Shown piece after piece: positions 1-7,591 of a DNA stretch of 38,363 bases. The notes below the pieces were generated by a model that did no database searches, had not been told where the DNA came from, and was given only the letters and a program-made list of their open reading frames with translations. Position numbers and translations under genes: made by a program. Positions within the stretch are counted from its first letter, which is position 1; every line of letters starts with the position of its first letter. This stretch comes from Bacteroidales bacterium (GTDB lineage: Bacteria > Bacteroidota > Bacteroidia > Bacteroidales > Marinilabiliaceae). The DNA lies in assembly GCA_012838865.1 (NCBI GenBank), contig DUOK01000028.1:1-38363 (forward strand). The letters run 5' to 3'.

Positions 1-169
1 AAGTAAAGCCAAATTTCAACCGCTTCCAAACGAATAAAGCAAGTAAATTTAGGCTCTAAAGCTAAAGCGCTTAAAAACAAGTGCAAGACTTTTCACTTTT
101 AACACCCTTTCACAAAAGGTGAGAACAATAAAGATACAAAACAGCCATTAAAAATACAAGAAAAAAGAT
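1..169. other. Non-coding leader region at window edge
   Basis: This AT-rich stretch holds no open reading frame that resembles a protein. It contains an imperfect hairpin at 103-121, with CACCCTTT pairing to AAAAGGTG around a CAC loop and one mismatch. No T-run follows on either strand, so I do not call it a terminator. It probably carries the upstream regulatory region of the mannosyltransferase gene that follows, but I see no convincing promoter pair here. Confidence 0.4.
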
Positions 170-199
170 TTGCTGTCTGCAAAATTATTTTCGTTGTTG

Positions 200-207
200 T
201 ATCTTCG
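200..207 (+). promoter_or_regulatory. Possible Bacteroidota -7 element before the mannosyltransferase
   Basis: TATCTTCG matches the Bacteroidota -7 consensus TAnnTTTG at all but one position. If used, transcription would begin near 212, downstream of the TTG at 170. That would favour the GTG at 233 as the translation start. No -33 TTG lies at the usual 19-21 base spacing (the nearest is 27 bases away), so the call is weak. Confidence 0.35.
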
Positions 208-232
208 CAACAAACCAATTAAATCACTTCAA

Positions 233-973
233 GTGTCAAAAAGCATAGTTCTCATCCCTACCTATAACGAGTGTGAAAACATTGAAGCCATCACCAGGGC
301 AGTATTGAACCAACCCATTACCAACCTGCACCTTCTGATTATCGACGACAACTCGCCGGACGGCACGGCGACCCTGGTGAAAAAAATGCAAAAGGAATTT
401 CCCCGGCAGCTACATCTACTAGAACGTGCCGGCAAGCAGGGTTTGGGAACGGCCTATATTGCCGGATTCAAATGGGCGCTGGGAAAAGCTTACGACTACA
501 TTTTTGAAATGGATGCGGACTTTTCGCACCCCCCGGAAGATCTGCTTCGCTTGTATGAGGCCTGTACTCTGGAAGGGGCCGACCTGGCCATTGGTTCACG
601 CTACAAATCGGGGGTTAATGTGGTCAACTGGCCTATGGGGCGTGTATTGATGTCGTACTTTGCTTCGGTGTATGTGCGACTGGTAACGCGCATGCCCATC
701 ATGGATACCACAGCAGGCTTTAAGTGCTACCACCGCAGGGTGCTGGAGACCATCAATCTGGACAAGATTCGCTTTAAGGGCTATGCTTTCCAAATAGAAA
801 TGAAGTTTACAGCCTGGAAATATGGCTTTCACCTTATTGAAGTGCCCATAGTATTTACCGACCGGAAACAAGGCAGCTCTAAAATGAGCGGAGGCATCTT
901 TAGCGAGGCGGTTCTGGGCGTATTAAAAATGAAGTTGAGCAGTTTTTTTAAATCTTATAAACAACAAGTATGA
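233..973 (+). CDS. Polyprenol monophosphomannose synthase (GT2 family)
   Basis: The predicted enzyme transfers a sugar, probably mannose from GDP-mannose, to a polyprenyl phosphate carrier at the cytoplasmic face of the membrane, making a lipid-linked donor for glycan or protein glycosylation. The GT-A fold signature is clear: IPTYNE near the N terminus, IIDDNSPDGT, then the metal-binding region FEMDADFSHPP, and the distal GSRY and FKCYHR motifs typical of the DPM1-like subfamily. There is no C-terminal membrane domain, as in short bacterial Ppm/DPM1 proteins. The frame is open from a TTG at 170, but the family normally begins a few residues before IPTYNE. The GTG at 233 gives that length (246 residues) and lies below a possible promoter, so I prefer it. 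The stop overlaps the dihydroorotase start (ATGA), which indicates translational coupling. The acceptor and the exact sugar cannot be told from sequence. Confidence 0.85.
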   Translation: MSKSIVLIPTYNECENIEAITRAVLNQPITNLHLLIIDDNSPDGTATLVKKMQKEFPRQLHLLERAGKQGLGTAYIAGFKWALGKAYDYIFEMDADFSHPPEDLLRLYEACTLEGADLAIGSRYKSGVNVVNWPMGRVLMSYFASVYVRLVTRMPIMDTTAGFKCYHRRVLETINLDKIRFKGYAFQIEMKFTAWKYGFHLIEVPIVFTDRKQGSSKMSGGIFSEAVLGVLKMKLSSFFKSYKQQV

Positions 974-2310
974 GCAGCACACTGATTAAAAATGCCTTGA
1001 TTATCAACGAAGGCAAAAGTTTTAAGGGCAGTCTGCTTATAAAGGAGGGACTGATTGCCGGGATTTTTCCGGAAGGGGAGGTTTTACCGAAAGCCGATGT
1101 ACTGGTGGATGCGGAGGGCAAATGGTTGCTGCCGGGTGCCATCGACGATCAGGTACACTTTCGGGAGCCGGGCCTCACCCACAAGGCCGACATCGCCAGT
1201 GAATCCGCTGCAGCTGTAGCCGGTGGCATCACTTCTTTCATGGAGATGCCCAACACCCATCCGCAAACCACCACCCTGGAAGCCCTGGAAGCCAAATACG
1301 GTTTGGGCGCTGAAAAATCCCTGGCCAACTACTCCTTTTATATGGGGGCTACCAACGACAACCTTCAGGAGGTCCTGAAGGTTAATCCGGAAGAAGTGTG
1401 CGGCATCAAAGTCTTCATGGGCTCATCCACAGGAAACATGCTGGTCGACAACAAGGAAACCCTGAAACTCTTGTTCAGCGAGATTCCCATGCTCATTGCC
1501 ACCCACTGTGAAGACGAGGCGACCATCCGGCATAATACGGCCCTCTTCCGTGAAAAGTATGGGGAACAAATGCCCTTCCGTTACCATCCCGACATCCGCA
1601 GCACCGAGGCTTGTTACCGCTCTTCGTCGGTAGCGGTAGACCTGGCTACCCGCTACAACAGCCGCCTGCACATCCTGCACCTGAGCACCGAAAAAGAACT
1701 CTCCCTGTTGAGCAATCGCCTGCCTCTGACCGAAAAAAGAATTACGGGAGAGGTCTGCGTTCACCACCTGTGGTTCAGTCGCGCCGATTACGACCGGCTG
1801 AGCGCGCGCATCAAATGGAATCCGGCGGTAAAGGAAGAAAGCGACCGGGAGGCCCTGCGTGAGGGACTGAAAAACAACCTCCTGGATGTAGTGGCTACCG
1901 ACCATGCCCCCCACACCCTGGAAGAAAAAAATCAGGCCTATTTTGCTGCGCCATCAGGAGGGCCGCTGGTAGAGCACGCCCTCCTGGCCATGCTGGCCTT
2001 GGTAGAGCAAGGTGTTTTTACCCTGGAAACCGTGGTGGAAAAAATGTGTCACGCACCGGCTACCCTGTTTCGCATCGAAAAACGAGGCTACCTTAGAGCC
2101 GGCTACCATGCCGACCTGGTGCTGGTCGACCCCAAAGCTGCACAAACCATCAGCGATGCAGGCGTGCACTACAAATGCAAGTGGAGTCCCTTTAGCGGAC
2201 AAAGCTTTGCGCACAGTGTGGAAAGCACCTGGGTCAACGGGCAAAGGGTTTTTCATAAAGGCAGTATTGATGCATCGGTACGTGGGCAACGCCTGCGCTT
2301 TGTCAAATAA
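970..2310 (+). CDS. pyrC: Dihydroorotase (pyrimidine biosynthesis)
   Basis: This 446-residue cytoplasmic amidohydrolase is predicted to interconvert N-carbamoyl-L-aspartate and L-dihydroorotate in UMP synthesis. It is the longer type I form. Landmarks are VHFREPG at residues 62-68, GIKVFMGSSTGN with the lysine expected to be carbamylated, the metal-ligand stretches ATHCED and LHILHLST, and VATDHAPH with the catalytic Asp. The usual HxH metal motif after strand 1 reads QVH (Gln61, His63), so the first His is Gln; all other ligands are present. The start overlaps the previous gene by 4 bases (ATGA). The pairing of a polyprenol-phosphate mannosyltransferase with this dihydroorotase recurs in Bacteroidota, to my recollection. 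The alternatives, allantoinase or hydantoinase, are less likely because of the LTHKADI and MEMPNT blocks typical of Bacteroidota PyrC. Confidence 0.93.
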   Translation: MSSTLIKNALIINEGKSFKGSLLIKEGLIAGIFPEGEVLPKADVLVDAEGKWLLPGAIDDQVHFREPGLTHKADIASESAAAVAGGITSFMEMPNTHPQTTTLEALEAKYGLGAEKSLANYSFYMGATNDNLQEVLKVNPEEVCGIKVFMGSSTGNMLVDNKETLKLLFSEIPMLIATHCEDEATIRHNTALFREKYGEQMPFRYHPDIRSTEACYRSSSVAVDLATRYNSRLHILHLSTEKELSLLSNRLPLTEKRITGEVCVHHLWFSRADYDRLSARIKWNPAVKEESDREALREGLKNNLLDVVATDHAPHTLEEKNQAYFAAPSGGPLVEHALLAMLALVEQGVFTLETVVEKMCHAPATLFRIEKRGYLRAGYHADLVLVDPKAAQTISDAGVHYKCKWSPFSGQSFAHSVESTWVNGQRVFHKGSIDASVRGQRLRFVK

Positions 2311-2324
2311 AAACAAGGAAAAGA

Positions 2325-2852
2325 ATGAGCAGCTTTAAACCAAAAAGAATGCTTATTGGCCTGGCGGGACTGCTGTTAATGGCATTGGGGGCTTGTGAGC
2401 CAAGACAGGAGCAAAGTCGCCCACCCATCCTTACTCACTTGCCCGAAGGCGCCGTTTTGCTGAGCGACACCCTGGTCTACAGTGTTGATTTGGTGGCCAC
2501 CGACAGTCTGGATACCTGGTCGGCCTGGCGTCTGCGCCATGTGGCGCCGCGACCTATGGCGGACTTCCTGCTCAATGAAGTTTATGAAGGGAGATTGCAG
2601 GCCTACGACTATTTCAGCAATGAACCGCTGAGCATCGAGGAGGTGCGTCGGCGCGAACAGGCCGACGACTACCATAGGGACCTGGTGGAAGAGTTTCAGT
2701 TTGAAGAAAGCTGGTACTATCTGCCCGGAGAGCAACGCTTCCACAAGGAGGTCCACGCCCTGGTACTGGCCTACAGTCTCTATGCCAGCGACGGCAGTCT
2801 CCGTGGTCGCAAACCGGTACTGAGAATAAGACTCAACACCCCTGCCGACTAG
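2325..2852 (+). CDS. Small lipoprotein, weak GldN-like resemblance
   Basis: This 175-residue protein has a basic N terminus, a hydrophobic stretch and a good lipobox ending LGAC, with Cys24 as the lipidation site, so it should be exported and anchored in a membrane. I do not recognise it firmly. The core has a GldN/PorN flavour: a helix followed by GRLQAYDYFSNEPLS, an IEEVRRRE segment, then FQFEESWYYLPGEQRF and a strand pair with a conserved-looking arginine-rich end. GldN proteins, part of the type IX secretion/gliding ring, show a comparable order: a short helix, a G-I-T-AY segment, an LTPEEV-like segment, and a Y-I-K-E-DWFFD strand. It is much shorter than GldN. It follows pyrC by 14 bases, behind an AAGGAAAAG purine run, in a slot where other Bacteroidota often have a small lipoprotein. 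The last 4 bases overlap the oppositely oriented aspartate kinase. Confidence 0.6.
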   Translation: MSSFKPKRMLIGLAGLLLMALGACEPRQEQSRPPILTHLPEGAVLLSDTLVYSVDLVATDSLDTWSAWRLRHVAPRPMADFLLNEVYEGRLQAYDYFSNEPLSIEEVRRREQADDYHRDLVEEFQFEESWYYLPGEQRFHKEVHALVLAYSLYASDGSLRGRKPVLRIRLNTPAD

Positions 2853-4096
2853 CGCAACACAAAACGGGCTACTTTACGGGTAATTTGCGAATCAATGACT
2901 TCCCGTCCCCGCGTCATGGCATCAATGGCGGCAGGGTTGTATTGTCTGATGGTCAAAAGTTGTACCCCCTCATTGTAGCGCACTACAAAGTTGCTGTTTA
3001 AAGCTTCGAGCAGTGCATCGGTGGCGCCGTTGTGATCAAAACAGGCACTGAAGTTCAATGCCGAATTCTGCATCAGGTTCATTTTTATGCGAAAGCGTGA
3101 GAAATAAGAAATCAATTCCACCAGTTTTTCTTCCATGATGAAAGAGAAATCCCTGGGGGAGGCGGTCAGAAACACCTGCTTATCCTTAAGGATATAAATG
3201 GGCTGGCGGGCATCCCCTTCCCGGCCATCTGCAATCACGGTTCCGGGATCGTCCGGAGCAATAAACGACTTCACATACAAGGGAATTCCCTTGTTCTGAA
3301 GGGGCTTCAATGTTTTGGGATGAATGACCTGCGCCCCGTAAAAGGCCAGTTCTATGGCCTCATTGTACGAGAGTTCATCCAGCTTTACAGCATCCGTGTA
3401 CCAACGCGGATCGGCATTAAGCACGCCCGGAACATCCTTCCAGATGGCCACAGACGCCGCGCCCGTGCTGTGCGCGATGATGGCTGCCGTGTAATCAGAG
3501 CCTTCACGACCCAGCGTGGTACTCAGGTTGCTGCGTGTGCCTCCCAGAAAGCCCTGGGTAAGCCACAACTTTCCTCGGGCCTCATCAAAGGTTGTCTGCA
3601 TCATCTTTTGCGTCAGCGTCCAATCCACATTGGCATCGCGGTACAAATCGTCGGTTTTAAGCACTGTTCTTACATCTACCCATTGATGCTGCAGCGCTAC
3701 CTTCTGCCAGTAATCGCTGATGATGCTGGTAGAAAACAACTCCCCAAAGGACACCAGTTGATCGTATTCAAAATCGTAATGCAGCGAAGGGGCTTGCTGC
3801 AGACGCTGCGCCAAATGCTCCTGAAGTCGGTTAAATCCTTCACTCTCGTTTTCCCCACCCAGCAAATCGGCTATGATACCATGGTGAAAACCGACAATCT
3901 GAGCAAACTTTTCCCAAAGCTGCTCCGGCTTCCCATCATAATAAAAGCGCGTAAGCTCTTCAAAAGCATTGGTCATTTTACCCATGGCCGAAACCACCAC
4001 CACCAAGGGCTGCCCGGCTGAGCGAACAATGGAGCTGATGTTGCGCACGCCATCGGCATGCTGTACCGAAGCGCCACCGAATTTATATACCTGCAT
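2849..4096 (-). CDS. lysC: Aspartate kinase (aspartokinase)
   Basis: This 415-residue enzyme is predicted to phosphorylate L-aspartate, the first step to lysine, diaminopimelate, threonine and methionine. The amino-acid kinase domain fills about residues 1-280: KFGGASV at the N terminus binds substrate, TTLGREGSDYTAA is the aspartokinase nucleotide signature, and IWKDVPGVLNADPRW follows. The last ~115 residues look like a compact ACT regulatory region, shorter than in E. coli LysC. It is monofunctional, with no homoserine dehydrogenase domain. It sits alone on this strand between two plus-strand units and shares a CTAG overlap with the lipoprotein gene at its 3' end. In this organism it would also feed the meso-diaminopimelate used by MurE. 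No lysine or threonine attenuator is evident in the short upstream gap. Confidence 0.93.
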   Translation of the reverse strand: MQVYKFGGASVQHADGVRNISSIVRSAGQPLVVVVSAMGKMTNAFEELTRFYYDGKPEQLWEKFAQIVGFHHGIIADLLGGENESEGFNRLQEHLAQRLQQAPSLHYDFEYDQLVSFGELFSTSIISDYWQKVALQHQWVDVRTVLKTDDLYRDANVDWTLTQKMMQTTFDEARGKLWLTQGFLGGTRSNLSTTLGREGSDYTAAIIAHSTGAASVAIWKDVPGVLNADPRWYTDAVKLDELSYNEAIELAFYGAQVIHPKTLKPLQNKGIPLYVKSFIAPDDPGTVIADGREGDARQPIYILKDKQVFLTASPRDFSFIMEEKLVELISYFSRFRIKMNLMQNSALNFSACFDHNGATDALLEALNSNFVVRYNEGVQLLTIRQYNPAAIDAMTRGREVIDSQITRKVARFVLR

Positions 4097-4174
4097 TAAT
4101 GCTTAAATCTTAAGGTCTTGTTCTATTATAAAAGTTGACTGGGCCAAAATAAAAGTAAATACTTTCAAAAACCT

Positions 4175-4182
4175 TACTTTTG
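4175..4182 (+). promoter_or_regulatory. -7 promoter element of mfd
   Basis: TACTTTTG is an exact match to the Bacteroidota -7 consensus TAnnTTTG and lies 17 bases before the mfd ATG, so the leader would be only about 10 bases. No TTG at the ideal -33 spacing is visible; the nearest, at 4135-4137, is too far. Confidence 0.5.
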
Positions 4183-4198
4183 TGCAAAAATTTAGCGC

Positions 4199-7100
4199 AT
4201 GAGTTCCGTTCCTACGCCGGCAGAGCGTTATCTGCAACACCCCCAGGTCGAAACACTCCAACGTTGGTTGCAAAACGCCGGGCAGCCCCTGTTGCTTAAG
4301 GGACTTGCCGGCTCGTCCACCGCCCTGGTGGCAGGGGCCCTCGGGGACCAGCACCCGCAGTTGTTGGTGCTGAGCGACAAGGAGGCTGCGGCCTATTTGT
4401 ACCACGACCTGGTGCAGTTACATGGCGAGGAAAGCGTCTTTTTCTTACCCTCTACCTACAAACGCTCCCCCGAATTTGGGCAGCCCGACAGCAGTCAACT
4501 CATTCTGCGCACCGAGGCCCTGCAGCAACTGCGACGGGCTAAGGCGGGACAGTTTTGTGTCAGCTACACCGAGGCCCTGCTCGAGAAAGTGCCGGGCAGT
4601 CGGGTTATCGAGCAACAAACCCTCACCCTGCAACGTGGCGAACAAATCGATTTGTTCTTTATCGTGGATTTTCTGAAGGAGCTGGGTTTCAAAAAAGCCG
4701 ACTTTGTTTACGAACCAGGCTACTATTCGGTACGCGGCTCCATTTTAGATGTTTACAGCTATTCTTACGAAGAGCCCTTCCGCATCGATTTTTTTGGTGA
4801 CGAGGTCGAAAGCATCCGCTCCTTCGACATCGAAACCCAGCTTTCACAAAGCAGCTTTGACGAAATCACCCTCATTCCCGAGTTGGGGGCCGGTGAAGAC
4901 GGCAAAGACTTCACCTCCCTGGCCCAGGCCCTTCCTGCGGAAGTGCTGGTATGGATAGACAGCCCCGACCTGATTCGCGAGCGCATGAATCAGGTTATGG
5001 AGAAGGTGGTAGAAAAGCAAGGGCAACTTGTGGAAGCAGAAAGTCGCGACCAGAAAATCCCCGCCCCCACCCAACTGGTCGACGGCGACCAGTTGTTCCA
5101 CGACCTCAGCGGCCGTCCCCTGCTCCTGCTGAACCAGGCCGGCAGCTTCCGCCCCGAACAAACCCTGCGCTTTAAAACACAGGCCCAGCCCCTCTTCCAC
5201 AAAAATTTTGATTTGGTAGAGGAAGACATCCGCAAAAATCAGGATGCCGGTTACCAGGTCTTTATTCTATCCGACAATCCGCGCCAGCACGAACGCCTGC
5301 GCGCCATATTCAAGGACCGGGGTGCCAAAATTCACTACGAAGAACTGGGCCACGCCCTGCATGAGGGCTTTACCGACCACGACCTGAAGCTCTGTTGCTA
5401 CACCGACCATCAGCTTTTCGACCGCTTTCATAAATACACCTTACGTACAGATAAGAGTCGCACCGCCCGCCAGAGCATTTCCATGAAGGAGCTGACGCGA
5501 CTGAATCCGGGCGATTATGTGGTACACATCGACCATGGTATCGGACGCTTTGGGGGACTCGTCACCATGGAGGAGAACGGGGTTCGCCAGGAGGCCATCC
5601 AGCTCGTTTACCGCGACAACGATGTGCTGCTGGTCAACATCCATTCGCTGCACCGCATCAGCAAGTACAAGGGTTCGGAGGGCGAGCCACCCAAAGTACA
5701 CAAACTGGGCCACGCCGCCTGGTCCAAAATGAAAGAAAAGACCAAGAAAAAGGTCAAAGACATTGCCCGCGAGCTCATTGCCCTTTATGCCCGGCGAAAG
5801 GCCGAGCCCGGCTATGCCTTTTCGGGCGACTCTTACCTGCAAACCGAACTGGAAGCCTCCTTTATTTATGAAGACACCCCCGACCAACATAAGGCCACAC
5901 AGGCCGTCAAGGCCGATATGGAAGAGCCCACACCGATGGACCGCCTGGTATGTGGAGATGTGGGCTTTGGCAAGACCGAAATAGCCATCCGCGCCGCCTT
6001 TAAGGCAGCCGGTGACAACAAGCAGGTGGCGGTTTTGGTGCCCACCACCATTCTGGCCTTTCAACACTTCCACACCTTTCGCGAGCGCCTGTCAGATTTC
6101 CCGGTACGCATTGAATACGTCAGTCGCCTGCGAAAGCCTGCAGAGGTACGCCAGACCCTTAAAGACACCAGCGAAGGGAAGGTCGACATTCTTATTGGCA
6201 CCCACCGCCTGATTGGAAAGGATGTGCAGTTTAAAGACCTGGGACTACTCATCGTTGATGAAGAGCAACGCTTTGGCGTTGCCGTAAAGGAAAAACTGAA
6301 AAGACTAAAAATCAACGTCGACACCCTCACCCTCACCGCCACCCCCATCCCGCGCACCTTGCAGTTCTCGCTCATGGGTGCCCGCGACTTAAGCATTCTC
6401 AACACCCCTCCGGCCAACCGCCATCCCATTTTTACCGAACTGCACGGTTTCAACGAAGACATCATCAAAGAAGCCATCCTTTACGAAGTGGAGCGCAACG
6501 GTCAGGTATTCTTCATCAACAACCGCGTTCAAAACATTCAGGAAATTCAGGACCTGATTAAGCGAATACTTCCCGACATCAAGACCGTAGTGGCACACGG
6601 ACAAATGGACGGCACCACGCTCGAGAAAATCATGCTCGATTTTATTGATGGCACCTACGACGTACTCATAGCCACCACCATTATCGAATCGGGACTGGAC
6701 ATTCCCAATGCCAACACCATCATCATCAACAACGCCCATCAGTTTGGTCTGAGTGAGCTGCACCAGCTGCGCGGACGGGTGGGACGTTCCAACAAAAAAG
6801 CCTTCTGCTACCTGCTGGCACCCCCCGTGAGTACCCTCACCAACGATGCCCGTCGTCGCCTGACCATCCTCGAAGAGTTCTCCGACCTGGGCAGCGGTTT
6901 TCAAATCGCTATGCAGGATCTCGACATACGTGGAGCCGGGAACCTGCTGGGTGGCGAGCAAAGTGGCTTCATCAGCGACATTGGCTACGAAACCTACCAA
7001 CGGATATTGGAAGAGGCCTTGTTGGAGCTGCGCGAGACCGAATTCCCCGACCTGGAGGTGCGTCCCCAACAGGCCGCCAAGGTGCCGGAAGACCTGCGCT

Positions 7101-7591
7101 TCGTAAGCGACTGCCTGATCGACACCGACCTGGATGTACGTTTCCCGGAAACCTACATCGCCAATACCGCCGAGCGCATGGAACTCTACCGCGAACTCGA
7201 CAACATAAAGGAAAAAGAAGAATTGGAAACCTTTGAAAAGAACCTGATCGATCGTTTCGGGCCTCTGCCCGAAAAAGCAGCGCAACTGCTGGCCCTTGTG
7301 AGCATCCGCATTACAGCACTTACTCTGGGCATTGAAAAAATCAGCTACAAAAGAAATCATGTTCGCCTGTCCTTTGTCTCCAATCAGGAATCCCCCTTCT
7401 ACCGCTCGTCGGTATTTCAGAACATCCTGCAGTGGGTGCAGCGCAATCATAAATTGGCGCGTATGGAAGAAAAACAAGACAAACTCTGGTTGTTGGTACC
7501 CAAGATTACTCAGGTAACTCAGTTGGAGACGCTTTTGCAACAATTAAAAACCCCTGTTGGAGTTGGAGAAGGATCGGCAAACAGCGCTTAG
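4199..7591 (+). CDS. mfd: Transcription-repair coupling factor Mfd
   Basis: This 1130-residue, full-length Mfd (E. coli is slightly longer) is a DNA translocase that removes RNA polymerase stalled at lesions and recruits UvrA. Domains in order are an N-terminal UvrB-like region (about 1-330), the RNA-polymerase-interacting CarD-like module around 434-495 (LNPGDYVVHIDHGIGRF), and the RecG-like superfamily 2 translocase. The translocase has GDVGFGKTE near 585-592, a DEEQRFG box near 687, TATPIPRTL, IIESGLDIP and QLRGRVGRS. The C-terminal UvrA-inhibitory TRCF domain covers about 980-1110. It stands alone with its own promoter. Its stop overlaps the convergent response regulator gene by 4 bases. 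No truncation or missing motif is seen. Confidence 0.97.
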   Translation: MSSVPTPAERYLQHPQVETLQRWLQNAGQPLLLKGLAGSSTALVAGALGDQHPQLLVLSDKEAAAYLYHDLVQLHGEESVFFLPSTYKRSPEFGQPDSSQLILRTEALQQLRRAKAGQFCVSYTEALLEKVPGSRVIEQQTLTLQRGEQIDLFFIVDFLKELGFKKADFVYEPGYYSVRGSILDVYSYSYEEPFRIDFFGDEVESIRSFDIETQLSQSSFDEITLIPELGAGEDGKDFTSLAQALPAEVLVWIDSPDLIRERMNQVMEKVVEKQGQLVEAESRDQKIPAPTQLVDGDQLFHDLSGRPLLLLNQAGSFRPEQTLRFKTQAQPLFHKNFDLVEEDIRKNQDAGYQVFILSDNPRQHERLRAIFKDRGAKIHYEELGHALHEGFTDHDLKLCCYTDHQLFDRFHKYTLRTDKSRTARQSISMKELTRLNPGDYVVHIDHGIGRFGGLVTMEENGVRQEAIQLVYRDNDVLLVNIHSLHRISKYKGSEGEPPKVHKLGHAAWSKMKEKTKKKVKDIARELIALYARRKAEPGYAFSGDSYLQTELEASFIYEDTPDQHKATQAVKADMEEPTPMDRLVCGDVGFGKTEIAIRAAFKAAGDNKQVAVLVPTTILAFQHFHTFRERLSDFPVRIEYVSRLRKPAEVRQTLKDTSEGKVDILIGTHRLIGKDVQFKDLGLLIVDEEQRFGVAVKEKLKRLKINVDTLTLTATPIPRTLQFSLMGARDLSILNTPPANRHPIFTELHGFNEDIIKEAILYEVERNGQVFFINNRVQNIQEIQDLIKRILPDIKTVVAHGQMDGTTLEKIMLDFIDGTYDVLIATTIIESGLDIPNANTIIINNAHQFGLSELHQLRGRVGRSNKKAFCYLLAPPVSTLTNDARRRLTILEEFSDLGSGFQIAMQDLDIRGAGNLLGGEQSGFISDIGYETYQRILEEALLELRETEFPDLEVRPQQAAKVPEDLRFVSDCLIDTDLDVRFPETYIANTAERMELYRELDNIKEKEELETFEKNLIDRFGPLPEKAAQLLALVSIRITALTLGIEKISYKRNHVRLSFVSNQESPFYRSSVFQNILQWVQRNHKLARMEEKQDKLWLLVPKITQVTQLETLLQQLKTPVGVGEGSANSA

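Noticed and set aside
103-121. Imperfect hairpin near the left edge
   Set aside because: It has a mismatch, a short stem and no T-run, so it does not qualify as an intrinsic terminator.
1423-1914. Minus-strand open frame of 163 codons opposite pyrC
   Set aside because: Antisense shadow of the dihydroorotase gene with no motif.
3320-4021. Plus-strand open frame of 233 codons opposite aspartate kinase
   Set aside because: The opposite strand encodes a complete aspartate kinase with all motifs; the shadow has no family signature and no promoter or signal.
6389-7543. Long minus-strand open frame of 384 codons inside mfd
   Set aside because: It lies fully within the well-supported mfd coding sequence, shows no recognisable domain, and its composition is that of a reverse-strand shadow of a GC-rich gene.
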